Shown: positions 6,076 through 13,501, counted from the stretch's first letter. The stretch is DNA of 14,311 nt from Promethearchaeota archaeon (GCA_030668025.1 DAOUUT010000065.1:1-14311), one strand, 5' to 3'. Notes: generated by a model from the sequence alone, not told the origin. A program made the numbers and translations.

Positions 6076-7392
6076 TTAGTTAGTTAAAGATTTAATTCTC
6101 TCGTCAAATTCTTTCTCTGTAGACTCAATTTCTCTTACGACATTTTTAAGGACTGGAATCCAAAAAAAGGGAATAAAAATCCAAAAGAAAATTGAAATCA
6201 TCATTCCAATAACAAAACCGAATATATCTGCGATTATAGTTCCGATTAAAGGACCAATCGCCCGTCCGATGATGTCAAAAAAATTTGAGGTTGCCAACAC
6301 AGTTCCACGGTTTTCTGGTAGGTTTAAGTCTACGACTGTGGCATACCAGTTTCCGTTAACGGCTCCATTTGCAAACATTCCAATACTGAATAGTACGATC
6401 CAAATTAATAAGCCTGGAAATAAATTAGGAGCGCTAAACGGAATAATTAATGCGACGAATAGAAATGGAATAGGGGCAATATTACCAAATAACGCTAAAA
6501 GAACCCTCGCTTTTTTATTGCCTTTTTTAAACTGCTTGTCTCCAATATACCCAAACACTACGGTCCCAAGTATGATACTTACGAGGATGGATAAGAAAAT
6601 TAGCACAGTCATATCCGCGGTAATCCCATGATATACTTCCATATATGCGTAAAGTAAGGTTAGTATAATGCCGGTAGGAATCGTATCTACAAAATTAACA
6701 ACTAACCAAATGTTAGCTTTCTTTTTAAAAATTATCTTTACATCTGATAGTTTTATCCTGTAAGAGTAATCGACAGCGTCTATATCAAAGGATTGATCTT
6801 TACCCAAACGAGAAGGTTCTTTAAAAAGCAAAAATAATAACGATGCAAAAATTCCCCCAATACCAATTACTAGAAAGGGGAATCTCCAATCAGTACTGCC
6901 CGCATATGTCGCTAAAGCACTACCAAAAACAATTCCAAAAAAAGATGCGATCGAGAAAAACGAGAAACCTTTAGAGCGATCCTCGCTCGAGACCATATCC
7001 CCCATTAACGAAAAAATGCTCGGAATTAATGCGCCGTACCCTATTCCTGTTAAGATAGTTAAAAAGAAAAAAATCGAATAACCAAAGATTCCAGTTGGGA
7101 CAGTTATGATGAGAAGCGAAAATACGGAAAATATTAATGAACCGAAAAACACAATCCATTTTCTAATGATTTTATCGGCCAAATACCCAAAAATTAACAT
7201 CGTTATCCCAGTAAAAATCATAAAAGAGAAAGTAAGTACTCCAATAGGTGCAGTATCACCTCCAAACCCGAAATAACTTGAAATCACGAGTAAATTCGGC
7301 GAAATCATATTGGATACTGAATTTATTAGCGTAATGATCAAAACAAATAGAATAATTGATAATAATGGCAATTTCTTAGAATTATCGTTCAT
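6076..7392 (-). CDS. major facilitator superfamily (MFS) transporter
   Basis: This 438-residue polytopic protein has the hydrophobicity profile of a 12-helix MFS carrier. It is split in two by a charged central loop at about residues 192-228 (EPSRLGKDQSFDID... to the FKKKAN stretch). The MFS loop 2-3 motif is visible as GYLADKIIRK (69-78), with an equivalent in the second half, GYIGDKQFKKGNKK. DMVSSEDRSKGFSF after helix 4 and NLPENRGTVLATSNF in the second half match the paired 'ER.r..g' motifs of the Spinster/sugar-phosphate-like branches. The substrate cannot be read from sequence; a small organic anion or a drug-like compound is possible. ATG 7392 has no Shine-Dalgarno sequence, which suggests a leaderless or short-leader mRNA. 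The gene lies 144 bases after the winged-helix regulator on the same strand, with a dyad in between. Confidence 0.85.
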   Translation of the reverse strand: MNDNSKKLPLLSIILFVLIITLINSVSNMISPNLLVISSYFGFGGDTAPIGVLTFSFMIFTGITMLIFGYLADKIIRKWIVFFGSLIFSVFSLLIITVPTGIFGYSIFFFLTILTGIGYGALIPSIFSLMGDMVSSEDRSKGFSFFSIASFFGIVFGSALATYAGSTDWRFPFLVIGIGGIFASLLFLLFKEPSRLGKDQSFDIDAVDYSYRIKLSDVKIIFKKKANIWLVVNFVDTIPTGIILTLLYAYMEVYHGITADMTVLIFLSILVSIILGTVVFGYIGDKQFKKGNKKARVLLALFGNIAPIPFLFVALIIPFSAPNLFPGLLIWIVLFSIGMFANGAVNGNWYATVVDLNLPENRGTVLATSNFFDIIGRAIGPLIGTIIADIFGFVIGMMISIFFWIFIPFFWIPVLKNVVREIESTEKEFDERIKSLTN

Positions 7393-7476
7393 ACTATAAA
7401 TTTAAACTTTATTCTATAAAAAGATTAAAAAAGACTTTGAAACTTAAAATAATTCATAAAAAATTAGATTGCAATG

Positions 7477-7499
7477 TTTTTAGTAAGCCTTACTTCAAA
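7477..7499. promoter_or_regulatory. candidate operator: AGTAAG-c-CTTACT dyad upstream of the MFS gene
   Basis: AGTAAG (7482-7487) and CTTACT (7489-7494) form a perfect 6-bp inverted repeat around a single C. The symmetry continues with TTT (7477-7479) and AAA (7497-7499) after two mismatched pairs. It lies 38 bases after the winged-helix regulator gene and about 90 bases before the MFS start. A regulator site controlling the transporter is a reasonable reading; binding is not shown by sequence. Confidence 0.35.
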
Positions 7500-7536
7500 G
7501 GAAGAGTTTAAAAAATCGGGATATACAGATTAAAAC

Positions 7537-7983
7537 TTAACAAAGCTCTCCTTGTTTTTCGTAACAATCAAACACACTATCTATATTCTCGATATAGTTT
7601 AGCATAGATGCGTACCATCTATTAAGTAAATCGCGAGTTTGTTCCTTTATCATTTCTAAATTTTTTGCGCCATAAACATATAAGTATCCACGTTTAGTTT
7701 TCTCCCCTCTATCCTTTTTTTCGCTGAACTCTTTTAAAGACATTGATTTTCTTTCGATGACATTAGCCTCAATTAGCGTTTGGAGGGCTCTTTGAATTGA
7801 GCTACGATCTTTTTTAAATACTTCAGTTAGTTTCATCGTACTCACGTTGTCGTGTTTTAATAGATAGGAAAAAACAACAGATTCTATAAAATTCAATCCT
7901 AGTATACATTTAAATAATTTTCCACTTTTAAAAATCTTTTTATCTTCCAACATACCTTTTAATTGATCTGAAATACTTTCCAT
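7537..7983 (-). CDS. winged helix-turn-helix transcriptional regulator
   Basis: This 148-residue DNA-binding protein has a winged-helix domain at about residues 25-107. LNFIESVVFSYLLKHDN (30-46) forms the first helices. MKLTEVFKKDRSSIQRALQTL (50-70) is the helix-turn-helix, with a recognition helix from about Asp59 to Ala73. RGYLYVYGA at 98-106 is the likely wing strand. The C-terminal 40 residues look like a single dimerisation helix. The overall layout resembles archaeal TrmB/MarR-like small regulators. Cys26, Cys140 and the terminal Cys148 are notable beside a thioredoxin gene, but a redox role is only a guess. AAGGT lies about eight bases before ATG 7983. The thioredoxin gene ends 60 bases upstream on the same strand and the MFS gene follows, so autoregulation or control of the MFS gene is plausible. 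Confidence 0.75.
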   Translation of the reverse strand: MESISDQLKGMLEDKKIFKSGKLFKCILGLNFIESVVFSYLLKHDNVSTMKLTEVFKKDRSSIQRALQTLIEANVIERKSMSLKEFSEKKDRGEKTKRGYLYVYGAKNLEMIKEQTRDLLNRWYASMLNYIENIDSVFDCYEKQGELC

Positions 7984-8043
7984 GGACTATTACCTTTGAA
8001 ATTTTTTTTTTAAAATTTAATAAAATAAAAAGTAAAAAATAAA

Positions 8044-8460
8044 TTACGCGAAAGACTTAAGTTTTTCCAAGATTCTGTTCATGTAATCTTCGTTTACTGC
8101 GCCAACAATTTTATGTATTACCTTATTATCTTTAATAAACAATGTCGTCGGAATTCCTGTAATTTGGTAATTTTGAGCAATAGAGCCCACTTCATCAACA
8201 TTTACTTTGACGAAGATAAAATCTTGATAGCGCTCCTTTTGAATCTTTTCGAATATTGGTGCAAACATCATACAAGGAGAACACCAAACCGCCCAGAAAT
8301 CTATTATAATAACCTTATCAGAGAAATCTTGGGTTAATTTATTAAACTCTTCTGCCGAATGAATTTTAATTATTTCTGTTGGCATCGATTGAGTTTTTAA
8401 CAGCATTTCGGCCTTCTTTAGCCGAATTTTTTCTAAATCATGATTTTCTAAATCAGACAT
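8044..8460 (-). CDS. thioredoxin with an N-terminal charged extension
   Basis: This 138-residue protein has a thioredoxin fold from about residue 30 to the end. The active site is FWAVWCSPC with Cys60 and Cys63, the CSPC replacing the common CGPC. The cis-proline is Pro104 in TGIPTT, and FIFVKVNVDE (81-90) with IAQNYQI (94-100) match the family. It should reduce protein disulfides in the cytoplasm, recharged by a thioredoxin reductase that is not encoded here. The first 25-30 residues (MSDLENHDLEKIRLKKAEML...) form a charged helix absent from short bacterial thioredoxins; similar extensions are common in archaeal thioredoxins. No signal peptide is present. The gene is the first of a same-strand series with the winged-helix regulator and is divergent from the longin/roadblock-like gene. 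Confidence 0.92.
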   Translation of the reverse strand: MSDLENHDLEKIRLKKAEMLLKTQSMPTEIIKIHSAEEFNKLTQDFSDKVIIIDFWAVWCSPCMMFAPIFEKIQKERYQDFIFVKVNVDEVGSIAQNYQITGIPTTLFIKDNKVIHKIVGAVNEDYMNRILEKLKSFA

Positions 8461-8491
8461 TTTCTTTTCCGTTTTTTTTTTAGTTTAAGTG

Positions 8492-8508
8492 GTGATATAG
8501 TGCATCAC
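8492..8508. promoter_or_regulatory. GTGAT-n7-ATCAC inverted repeat upstream of the thioredoxin gene
   Basis: GTGAT (8492-8496) and ATCAC (8504-8508) are inverted around seven bases, and a further ATCAC-like copy (AATCACA) follows. The site is 32-48 bases before the thioredoxin start codon on the minus strand, where an operator or promoter element would be expected. The arms are short, so chance cannot be excluded. Similar GTGA/TCAC arms occur at 9457-9479. Confidence 0.25.
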
Positions 8509-8564
8509 AATCACATAACTTTATTAATTTATAATATTTAGACTTCTATTTAAAGCTCGCGATT

Positions 8565-8645
8565 ATGAAAAAAAAGTCTCAACAAAAGAACGAAAAAAAA
8601 AGAATTTTAACATTATTAGTAGATTCTTCTTATAATAACACTTAA
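8565..8645 (+). CDS. possible 26-codon leader ORF before the longin/roadblock-like gene
   Basis: ATG 8565 opens a short reading frame of 26 codons ending at TAA 8643-8645. The peptide is lysine-rich at first (MKKKSQQKNEKKR) and then hydrophobic (ILTLLV). The stop falls inside the first copy of the 18-bp tandem repeat, 32 bases before the longin/roadblock-like start. No ribosome binding site is visible, though CTATTTAAAG about 15 bases upstream could be a TATA box if the start were elsewhere. In such A-rich DNA a short ORF of this kind can easily arise by chance, so this is a weak candidate for a leader peptide. Confidence 0.15.
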   Translation: MKKKSQQKNEKKRILTLLVDSSYNNT

Positions 8646-8672
8646 AAGAGTAATAACACTTAAAAGAGTAAT
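8633..8672 (+). repeat. tandem 18-bp repeat (two copies plus four bases) at the ribosome binding site of the longin/roadblock-like gene
   Basis: TAATAACACTTAAAAGAG occurs at 8633-8650 and again, perfectly, at 8651-8668. TAAT at 8669-8672 begins a third copy. Each unit ends in AAAAGAG, the only ribosome-binding-like element near the start codon ATG 8678, so the repeat duplicates the translation initiation region or a promoter-proximal element. The perfect identity suggests a recent duplication. Confidence 0.85.
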
Positions 8673-8677
8673 TCAAT

Positions 8678-9430
8678 ATGAACATCCATTGGCTTTTTAT
8701 ATTAAAAAATACTGGAGCTTGTATTTACAGCAGAAATATCACGAGCGATTTTGATAATATTGAACCTAATTTAATTACGCCCTTTTTTTCAGCGTTATTT
8801 TCATTCTCAGCAAATGTTATCGCTAAACAGACTCCGGAAATTCTCGAAATGGGCGGATTTAGAATTGCTTTTAAAGTGAAAGGAGAATTGATTTATGCTA
8901 TTTTAGCGGATTCAAGTGCAAGTTTATTGTTTATTAATTCCCGTTTGGTTAGTATCGTTGATGTATTTGAAGAATTTTTAGAGAATAACGATGTTGACGA
9001 ATACGAAGTAATCCAAAACGTCAAATTCGATTCTCAAATTGATTCAATTATTACCGGTGAAGATGAATTGATCGGTAGTCAACCTTTATATAGAAAAATT
9101 ATCGATCTCATTAAGAGATTAGTGTTAGAAAACGAGATATTAGGTGCTGCTTTATTTGCGATCAATGGAAAAATAATTTATACTTCTCTCCCACACAATA
9201 TATTGTTATCCTCTTTAAAAGAATTAGAAATTAGACATATGGTGGCAAACGAATTCAATTTGACATTTGTTAGCTTAGATAATGAAGAAAAAGTTTTTAC
9301 GAGAAAAATAAATATTCCGTGGAAGCTCGATCCATTATTGATCGTAGTGTTATTCGAGTCTTCGGTCCCTCTCGGTATGGCAGAATTAATTTTAGATAAA
9401 TTAATTAAAACAGTCGAAAATATCCTTTAA
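8678..9430 (+). CDS. longin/roadblock-like two-domain protein (Asgard type)
   Basis: This 250-residue protein looks like two small alpha/beta domains in a row. Residues 1-105 begin with MNIHWLFILKNTGACIYSRN, a two-strand hairpin carrying the 'K-x-T-G' turn typical of longin and related domains. FFSALFSFSANVI (37-49), GFRIAFKVKGELIYAILAD and a helix with VDVFEEFL follow. Residues 135-250 repeat a similar logic: ILGAALFAINGKIIYTSLP, then RHMVANEF, then DPLLIVVLFESSVPLGMAELIL, resembling a roadblock/LC7 or second longin domain. Such proteins serve as partners of small GTPases in eukaryotes and in MglA/MglB systems, and they are unusually numerous in Asgard archaea. No GTPase gene lies in the window. 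The start follows the tandem repeat. The gene probably stands alone, divergent from thioredoxin and 140 bases before the flavoprotein gene. Confidence 0.6.
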   Translation: MNIHWLFILKNTGACIYSRNITSDFDNIEPNLITPFFSALFSFSANVIAKQTPEILEMGGFRIAFKVKGELIYAILADSSASLLFINSRLVSIVDVFEEFLENNDVDEYEVIQNVKFDSQIDSIITGEDELIGSQPLYRKIIDLIKRLVLENEILGAALFAINGKIIYTSLPHNILLSSLKELEIRHMVANEFNLTFVSLDNEEKVFTRKINIPWKLDPLLIVVLFESSVPLGMAELILDKLIKTVENIL

Positions 9431-9456
9431 TTTTTTTATGTTATATTTTCTAAATC

Positions 9457-9479
9457 GTGATCTTGGTGAGACCAATCAC
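9457..9479. other. hairpin-forming inverted repeat between the longin/roadblock-like gene and the flavoprotein gene
   Basis: GTGA (9457-9460) and TTGGT (9463-9467) pair with ACCAA (9471-9475) and TCAC (9476-9479) around a GAG loop, with TC at 9461-9462 bulged. This gives nine base pairs with one bulge. It sits 27 bases after the longin/roadblock-like stop codon and about 90 bases before the flavoprotein start. An oligo-T tract (9431-9437) just before it probably terminates the upstream gene, so the stem may be an operator or leader structure for the downstream gene. Confidence 0.35.
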
Positions 9480-9570
9480 AAAAAAATCATCAAACAACTA
9501 AGTGTAAGTTTAGTTAATTACAAAATTGTATTTAATAATCTTTTTTTTTTATTAATAATTTAAAGATTTA

Positions 9571-10836
9571 ATGAATTACGATATTATTATTATCGGCGCG
9601 GGGATTTCCGGAGCATCTTTAGCGTATAAGGCATCAAAGTACGCAAAAACGCTTCTAATTGAATCGCAAGATTACGATCGGGAAATACCTGTTAGAATAA
9701 ATATATTTGCAGAACATAATAAACCTTTTATTGACGATGACTTCTGGAACGACGATTCAATTTTTCCACGACTTTTTCTCCAATTAAACTATAAGAGCGA
9801 CAAGTATGATGGTCTTTTGAATTCGAAAGAGTTTGGCGCACCACTAGGAAAAATCTCACACACAGAAAAGTTCATTAAAAAACTTATTGATAAGTTTAAA
9901 GATTATGGTGGTACAACGCAATTTAATGAAAAAGTGGTAAAAATAGTAAAACACACTGATTATGTTGAGGTTATTAACAATAAAGGAGAATCTTATAAAA
10001 CTAAACTTTTAATTTTAGCGACAGGTTCTCGTGGATTTGATTTACAGAAATCGTTAGGCTTTGAAATTCCTGACTCTTCTATGGGAATATATACTAATAC
10101 ATACGCTGATGAAAGCCTACTAGATGAGAATTTTAACTTTCAATATATGTTTCATCTAAACCCTAACATAAGCCCTAATGGCCCCTTCTTTTTTAATGTA
10201 GGAAAAGGTAGGATTTCAACAGGATATCTAGGCAATAATGAATCTCCTGACCAGCTCAAAGAAAAATTGGTTAGAATTCTAAGAAACTATAAGAAAATTC
10301 AACCTTTCATGGATGGATTGAAATGGGATGGAAATTTTATAACTGGAGGGATTTCAAAACATCCAATAAGTGCCATGACTAAAGACCGCGTAATTGTCTT
10401 AGGGGAAGCCGCAGGAGTGGTTACCGCATTCTTTTACGAAGGCCTTTTAGGTGGTTTAGCTAGCGCCGATATTGCAGCAAAGCTCATAAAACCCTTATTA
10501 GAAAACAATTCAAACTTTTCAAGGCCGGAATTAGTAAAGTACGACCAGGAGATTGCTCGAATTTTGTTAAACGGTTATTTTAGAAATGGAACTGCTTGCG
10601 AATTGCTGTTCTACAGTAAAGAGTCGTCCGCAAAAACATTATGGACAACTTATACAAATTTATTAAATACTAATAAAACAGTTAGAAAATACGTATATGA
10701 AGCGCATACTATCCAAGATTTATGGAATTACGACACGGATAGAGATAGATATGTCGGAGAGCGCTTATTTGGTGCTCTACCAGGGCTACAAAAATTAACC
10801 TTGTGGCCAAAATTTCTAAAAGCGATGTCCAAATAG
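9571..10836 (+). CDS. FAD-dependent oxidoreductase, geranylgeranyl reductase/FixC-like
   Basis: This 421-residue flavoprotein has an N-terminal Rossmann motif, DIIIIGAGISGASLA at residues 4-18, with Glu31 at the end of the second strand for the ribose of FAD. ATGSRG at 150-155 is the middle motif. DRVIVLGEAAGVVTAFFYEGLLGGLASAD (272-300) is the second FAD-binding motif, close to the GDAAG...GGG segment of the geranylgeranyl reductase family that saturates archaeal lipid chains. GPFFFNVGKGRISTGYLG (204-221) occupies the place of that family's substrate-cavity signature but lacks the usual YxWxFP residues. It is therefore probably a relative with another hydrophobic substrate and not the main lipid reductase. 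The C-terminal 110 residues are helical. No ribosome binding site precedes ATG 9571, which suggests leaderless expression. It appears to be a single-gene unit. Confidence 0.75.
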   Translation: MNYDIIIIGAGISGASLAYKASKYAKTLLIESQDYDREIPVRINIFAEHNKPFIDDDFWNDDSIFPRLFLQLNYKSDKYDGLLNSKEFGAPLGKISHTEKFIKKLIDKFKDYGGTTQFNEKVVKIVKHTDYVEVINNKGESYKTKLLILATGSRGFDLQKSLGFEIPDSSMGIYTNTYADESLLDENFNFQYMFHLNPNISPNGPFFFNVGKGRISTGYLGNNESPDQLKEKLVRILRNYKKIQPFMDGLKWDGNFITGGISKHPISAMTKDRVIVLGEAAGVVTAFFYEGLLGGLASADIAAKLIKPLLENNSNFSRPELVKYDQEIARILLNGYFRNGTACELLFYSKESSAKTLWTTYTNLLNTNKTVRKYVYEAHTIQDLWNYDTDRDRYVGERLFGALPGLQKLTLWPKFLKAMSK

Positions 10837-10838
10837 TA

Positions 10839-10860
10839 TTTTTTTTAAAAATCTTTTTTT
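10839..10860 (+). terminator. double oligo-T terminator after the flavoprotein gene
   Basis: Eight T (10839-10846) and seven T (10854-10860) follow the TAG stop almost immediately, separated by AAAAATC. No GC-rich stem precedes them. This is the pattern expected for archaeal U-tract termination, and it lies between two convergent genes. Confidence 0.45.
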
Positions 10861-10938
10861 AATATTCATAAAATTTGATAAGAAAGTGAATTAGATTAAG
10901 ATCAGCAAATTAAAATTAAATTTATATGAATAAGAAAT

Positions 10939-13296
10939 TTATTTGTTAGCAAACTTCTCTGATAAGCCTTTTTGAAGTTTTTCTACTGATTTTTTGATAT
11001 CAGAAATGAAAGGGTTAATCTCGTTTCCTATTTCGGGATTTATCTCGATTGCTTTATCTATGTTTTGGATCGCCGAATGGTTATCATTTTTACTTAAATA
11101 CGCATATCCCATAAAAAGCCAAGCGAACGCGTAATCCGGGTTGATTTCCGTTGCCTTTTTATAAGCGTCAATTGCGTAATCAAGTTGTTCTTTATGTTTA
11201 TACGAATTTGCCATATTATAGTATGCTAATGCGTAAGTTGATTCCAATTCAACTGCTTGTTTATAAGATTCGATTGCTTTATCGAATTGATTTAATTTTT
11301 CGTAACTAAATCCCATGTGATTAAAGGATTTTGCGTGTTTAGGGTTTAAATTAATAGCTTTCGTAAAATAGTCAATGGCAGTGTTATACTCATATCTATC
11401 GTTGTTTGCAATACCGATGTAATAGTAAGCGTCTATAAAAGTACTATCTAGTTCTATTGCTTTATTGCAATCTGCGATGGCATTATCATAGCTTTTTCTT
11501 TTAATTTCTAATATAGCTTTTTCAATTAATTTCAGCTTGTATTCGTATTTAATGGCAATTAGGTTTTTAAATTCTGGACTTTTGATGGATTCGTTAATTT
11601 TAATTGCTCTTTCAAAGTTTTCAAAGGATTCTTTAAATGTTTCGCTATTTGCTAACTGTACGCCTTGCTCAACTAGTAGTTTGATTTCGGAGTGGTATAC
11701 TTCGTCAATAGATTTCTTTATTTGTTCCATTTCTTGAAATCTACGGTTGGTGTCGTCGATAGTTTTGGCGTAATCCATTTTTTTGTTAAGTTTTTCGAGT
11801 TCTTTTTCGAATTTCTGTATTTCTTCAGATAAATCTCCACGGTCTACTAACTCTTTTAATTCTGCTTGATAGACTAAGCCTTTAATTTTATTAATCTCTT
11901 CTTCCATCTCTTGAGTTAAATACATCTTATTCGTCATTTCCAGAGCCCTTTTAAAAATTACTATCGCTTCCTTATAATTTTTAAGAGTTAATTTAACTGT
12001 ACCTTCTTTAAGAACATCCTCAATTTGGGCGAGATAGACCTTATTTACCGTATTTTTCAAATCTATAAAAAATTCGTTTGTTTCTTCAGGAATAGCCATT
12101 CTTTTTGCGACGCTAATTGCGGCATATAGCTCGTTAATTGCTTTTTCGTAATCTCGTTGTCCAATTTTTTGAATCGATTTTTCTTTAATAAAATTAATTC
12201 GTTTTTTACAAGTATCGTTAATTAAATTTGATATATCGGTTATCTGTTCGCTTCGTTCTCTTGATTCAGCCATTTTATTTGCAGTATCCAAAGCCATCTG
12301 ATATAAATCAACTATTTTGTTTACAACGCTAACATTTTCCTCATAATTTTCTTTAATAGTTAACTCTTTTCCCTTATCTAAAATAGGTTTAATTCTTTCC
12401 AAATAAATTGGATTCAGCACAACTGAGGCAATAGAATTTATTCGGTTTAATTCCGATTTCTTTTGTTCTGAATCGTACATTTCGTTAGCAATTTTTAATG
12501 CTTCTTCGAATTCTTTGGCTGCTTCTTCGAAATTGTTTTGTTCGATTAAGTTTTGTCCATTCTGTACAATAGATGTCACTTTATTTGAATAAATTTGGTT
12601 AATAAAAGTAATTAAATTGGTTATTTCAGTATCTTTTAATTGAGACTCGTAATAATTATCTGTCAATTTAAGACCTTCACTAAATGTTTTAAGCGCGCCG
12701 TCAAGATTTCCGCTTACTTTTAATTGATTTGCTTTTTCAACTAAAAGATGAACTTTTTTGGAATACGTCTCATTAATAGAATTTTCAATTTTTTTAATCA
12801 GTTCACTTTCGAGATCTTCCATATAAAACTCTTTGGCGTCGTTTAAGGTGTCTCTAAGCATATTAATAGCTCGATCGTATTGTTCTTCCTTTCTTACTAC
12901 TTCTGCTTGGAAGAGGGAATCTTCAATTTTGGTTTTATTTATTATGTAATTAATTTCATTAACTTCATAATCCTTCAAGCCCTCGTCTATAATTTTATCA
13001 GCGATCCTTCCTGCTTCGTTTAAAGAATTATAAGCATTGTCGAAATCATTGTTCTTAATTAAATTAGTTGCCGTCTCAATAATGTCGATGATTTCTACAG
13101 AATATACTTGGTCAATTTGAGATATGATGTTTGTTGTCTCGTCTTCGCGTTCTTCAGGTTCTTTTACATTATCCTCTACAAACCTTAAAGCTTCTAAATA
13201 CTTTTCAACCGCTTTATTGTATTCTTTTATGTTTTTGAACTCATTTCCTTCTTGCATAATCGAATTAAGTTTCTTTATGTCGGATTTTTTAACCAC
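10939..13296 (-). CDS. large helical-repeat protein: ten repeats of about 58 residues followed by five TPRs
   Basis: This 785-residue protein is soluble and very rich in Lys, Glu and Asn. Residues 8-591 divide into ten consecutive units of 55-65 residues, ending near 65, 123, 178, 236, 298, 363, 421, 476, 534 and 591. Most end in an 'IN-x-x-Y' type signature (IDQVY, INETY, INQIY, VNKVY, IDEVY) and contain a central 'Y/F-x-x-A-x-x-x-F/L-x-x-A' helix. Residues 592-755 hold five canonical 34-residue TPRs such as KSFNHMGFSYEKLNQFDKAI. TPR arrays are protein-binding scaffolds; no enzymatic domain, signal peptide or membrane helix is seen. The start is GTG 13296, supported by AAGGAAGG at 13307-13314 (minus strand), ten bases upstream; the first in-frame ATG is residue 14. 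It is a single-gene unit, convergent with the flavoprotein gene and divergent from the amidohydrolase gene. Confidence 0.8.
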   Translation of the reverse strand: MVKKSDIKKLNSIMQEGNEFKNIKEYNKAVEKYLEALRFVEDNVKEPEEREDETTNIISQIDQVYSVEIIDIIETATNLIKNNDFDNAYNSLNEAGRIADKIIDEGLKDYEVNEINYIINKTKIEDSLFQAEVVRKEEQYDRAINMLRDTLNDAKEFYMEDLESELIKKIENSINETYSKKVHLLVEKANQLKVSGNLDGALKTFSEGLKLTDNYYESQLKDTEITNLITFINQIYSNKVTSIVQNGQNLIEQNNFEEAAKEFEEALKIANEMYDSEQKKSELNRINSIASVVLNPIYLERIKPILDKGKELTIKENYEENVSVVNKIVDLYQMALDTANKMAESRERSEQITDISNLINDTCKKRINFIKEKSIQKIGQRDYEKAINELYAAISVAKRMAIPEETNEFFIDLKNTVNKVYLAQIEDVLKEGTVKLTLKNYKEAIVIFKRALEMTNKMYLTQEMEEEINKIKGLVYQAELKELVDRGDLSEEIQKFEKELEKLNKKMDYAKTIDDTNRRFQEMEQIKKSIDEVYHSEIKLLVEQGVQLANSETFKESFENFERAIKINESIKSPEFKNLIAIKYEYKLKLIEKAILEIKRKSYDNAIADCNKAIELDSTFIDAYYYIGIANNDRYEYNTAIDYFTKAINLNPKHAKSFNHMGFSYEKLNQFDKAIESYKQAVELESTYALAYYNMANSYKHKEQLDYAIDAYKKATEINPDYAFAWLFMGYAYLSKNDNHSAIQNIDKAIEINPEIGNEINPFISDIKKSVEKLQKGLSEKFANK

Positions 13297-13374
13297 TTTC
13301 TATACGCCTTCCTTATTAACTGAAGCTATTTATTTTTTTTACAGTTAAATCTAAGAATTAATCAAAATTTTTTA

Positions 13375-13411
13375 AACTTTTCTTATAAAAAATCCAACTT
13401 TTCTTATAAAA
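13375..13411. repeat. 16-bp direct repeat, period 21 bp, upstream of the TPR gene
   Basis: AACTTTTCTTATAAAA occurs at 13375-13390 and again, identically, at 13396-13411, spaced 21 bp, i.e. two helical turns. On the minus strand each copy reads TTTTATAAGAAAAGTT, which includes a TATA-like TTTATAAG. The pair lies 79-115 bases before the GTG start of the TPR gene, so it may be a doubled promoter or a pair of regulator sites. Confidence 0.6.
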
Positions 13412-13449
13412 TACTTACTCAATGGAAAAAATCAATTTTTAATTTGTTT

Positions 13450-13500
13450 AAACCAATTCTCATAGTATAATAATAATTTATAATTATCAAATATTGGTTT
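13450..13500. promoter_or_regulatory. AAACCAAT/ATTGGTTT inverted repeat flanking the amidohydrolase promoter
   Basis: AAACCAAT (13450-13457) and ATTGGTTT (13493-13500) are perfect inverted 8-bp arms separated by 35 bases of almost pure A/T, including TAATTTATAATTAT. The right arm ends one base before ATG 13502. The A/T core may contain the TATA box. The arms could be an operator pair, but the arms are short and the DNA is low-complexity. Confidence 0.3.
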
Positions 13501-13501
13501 T

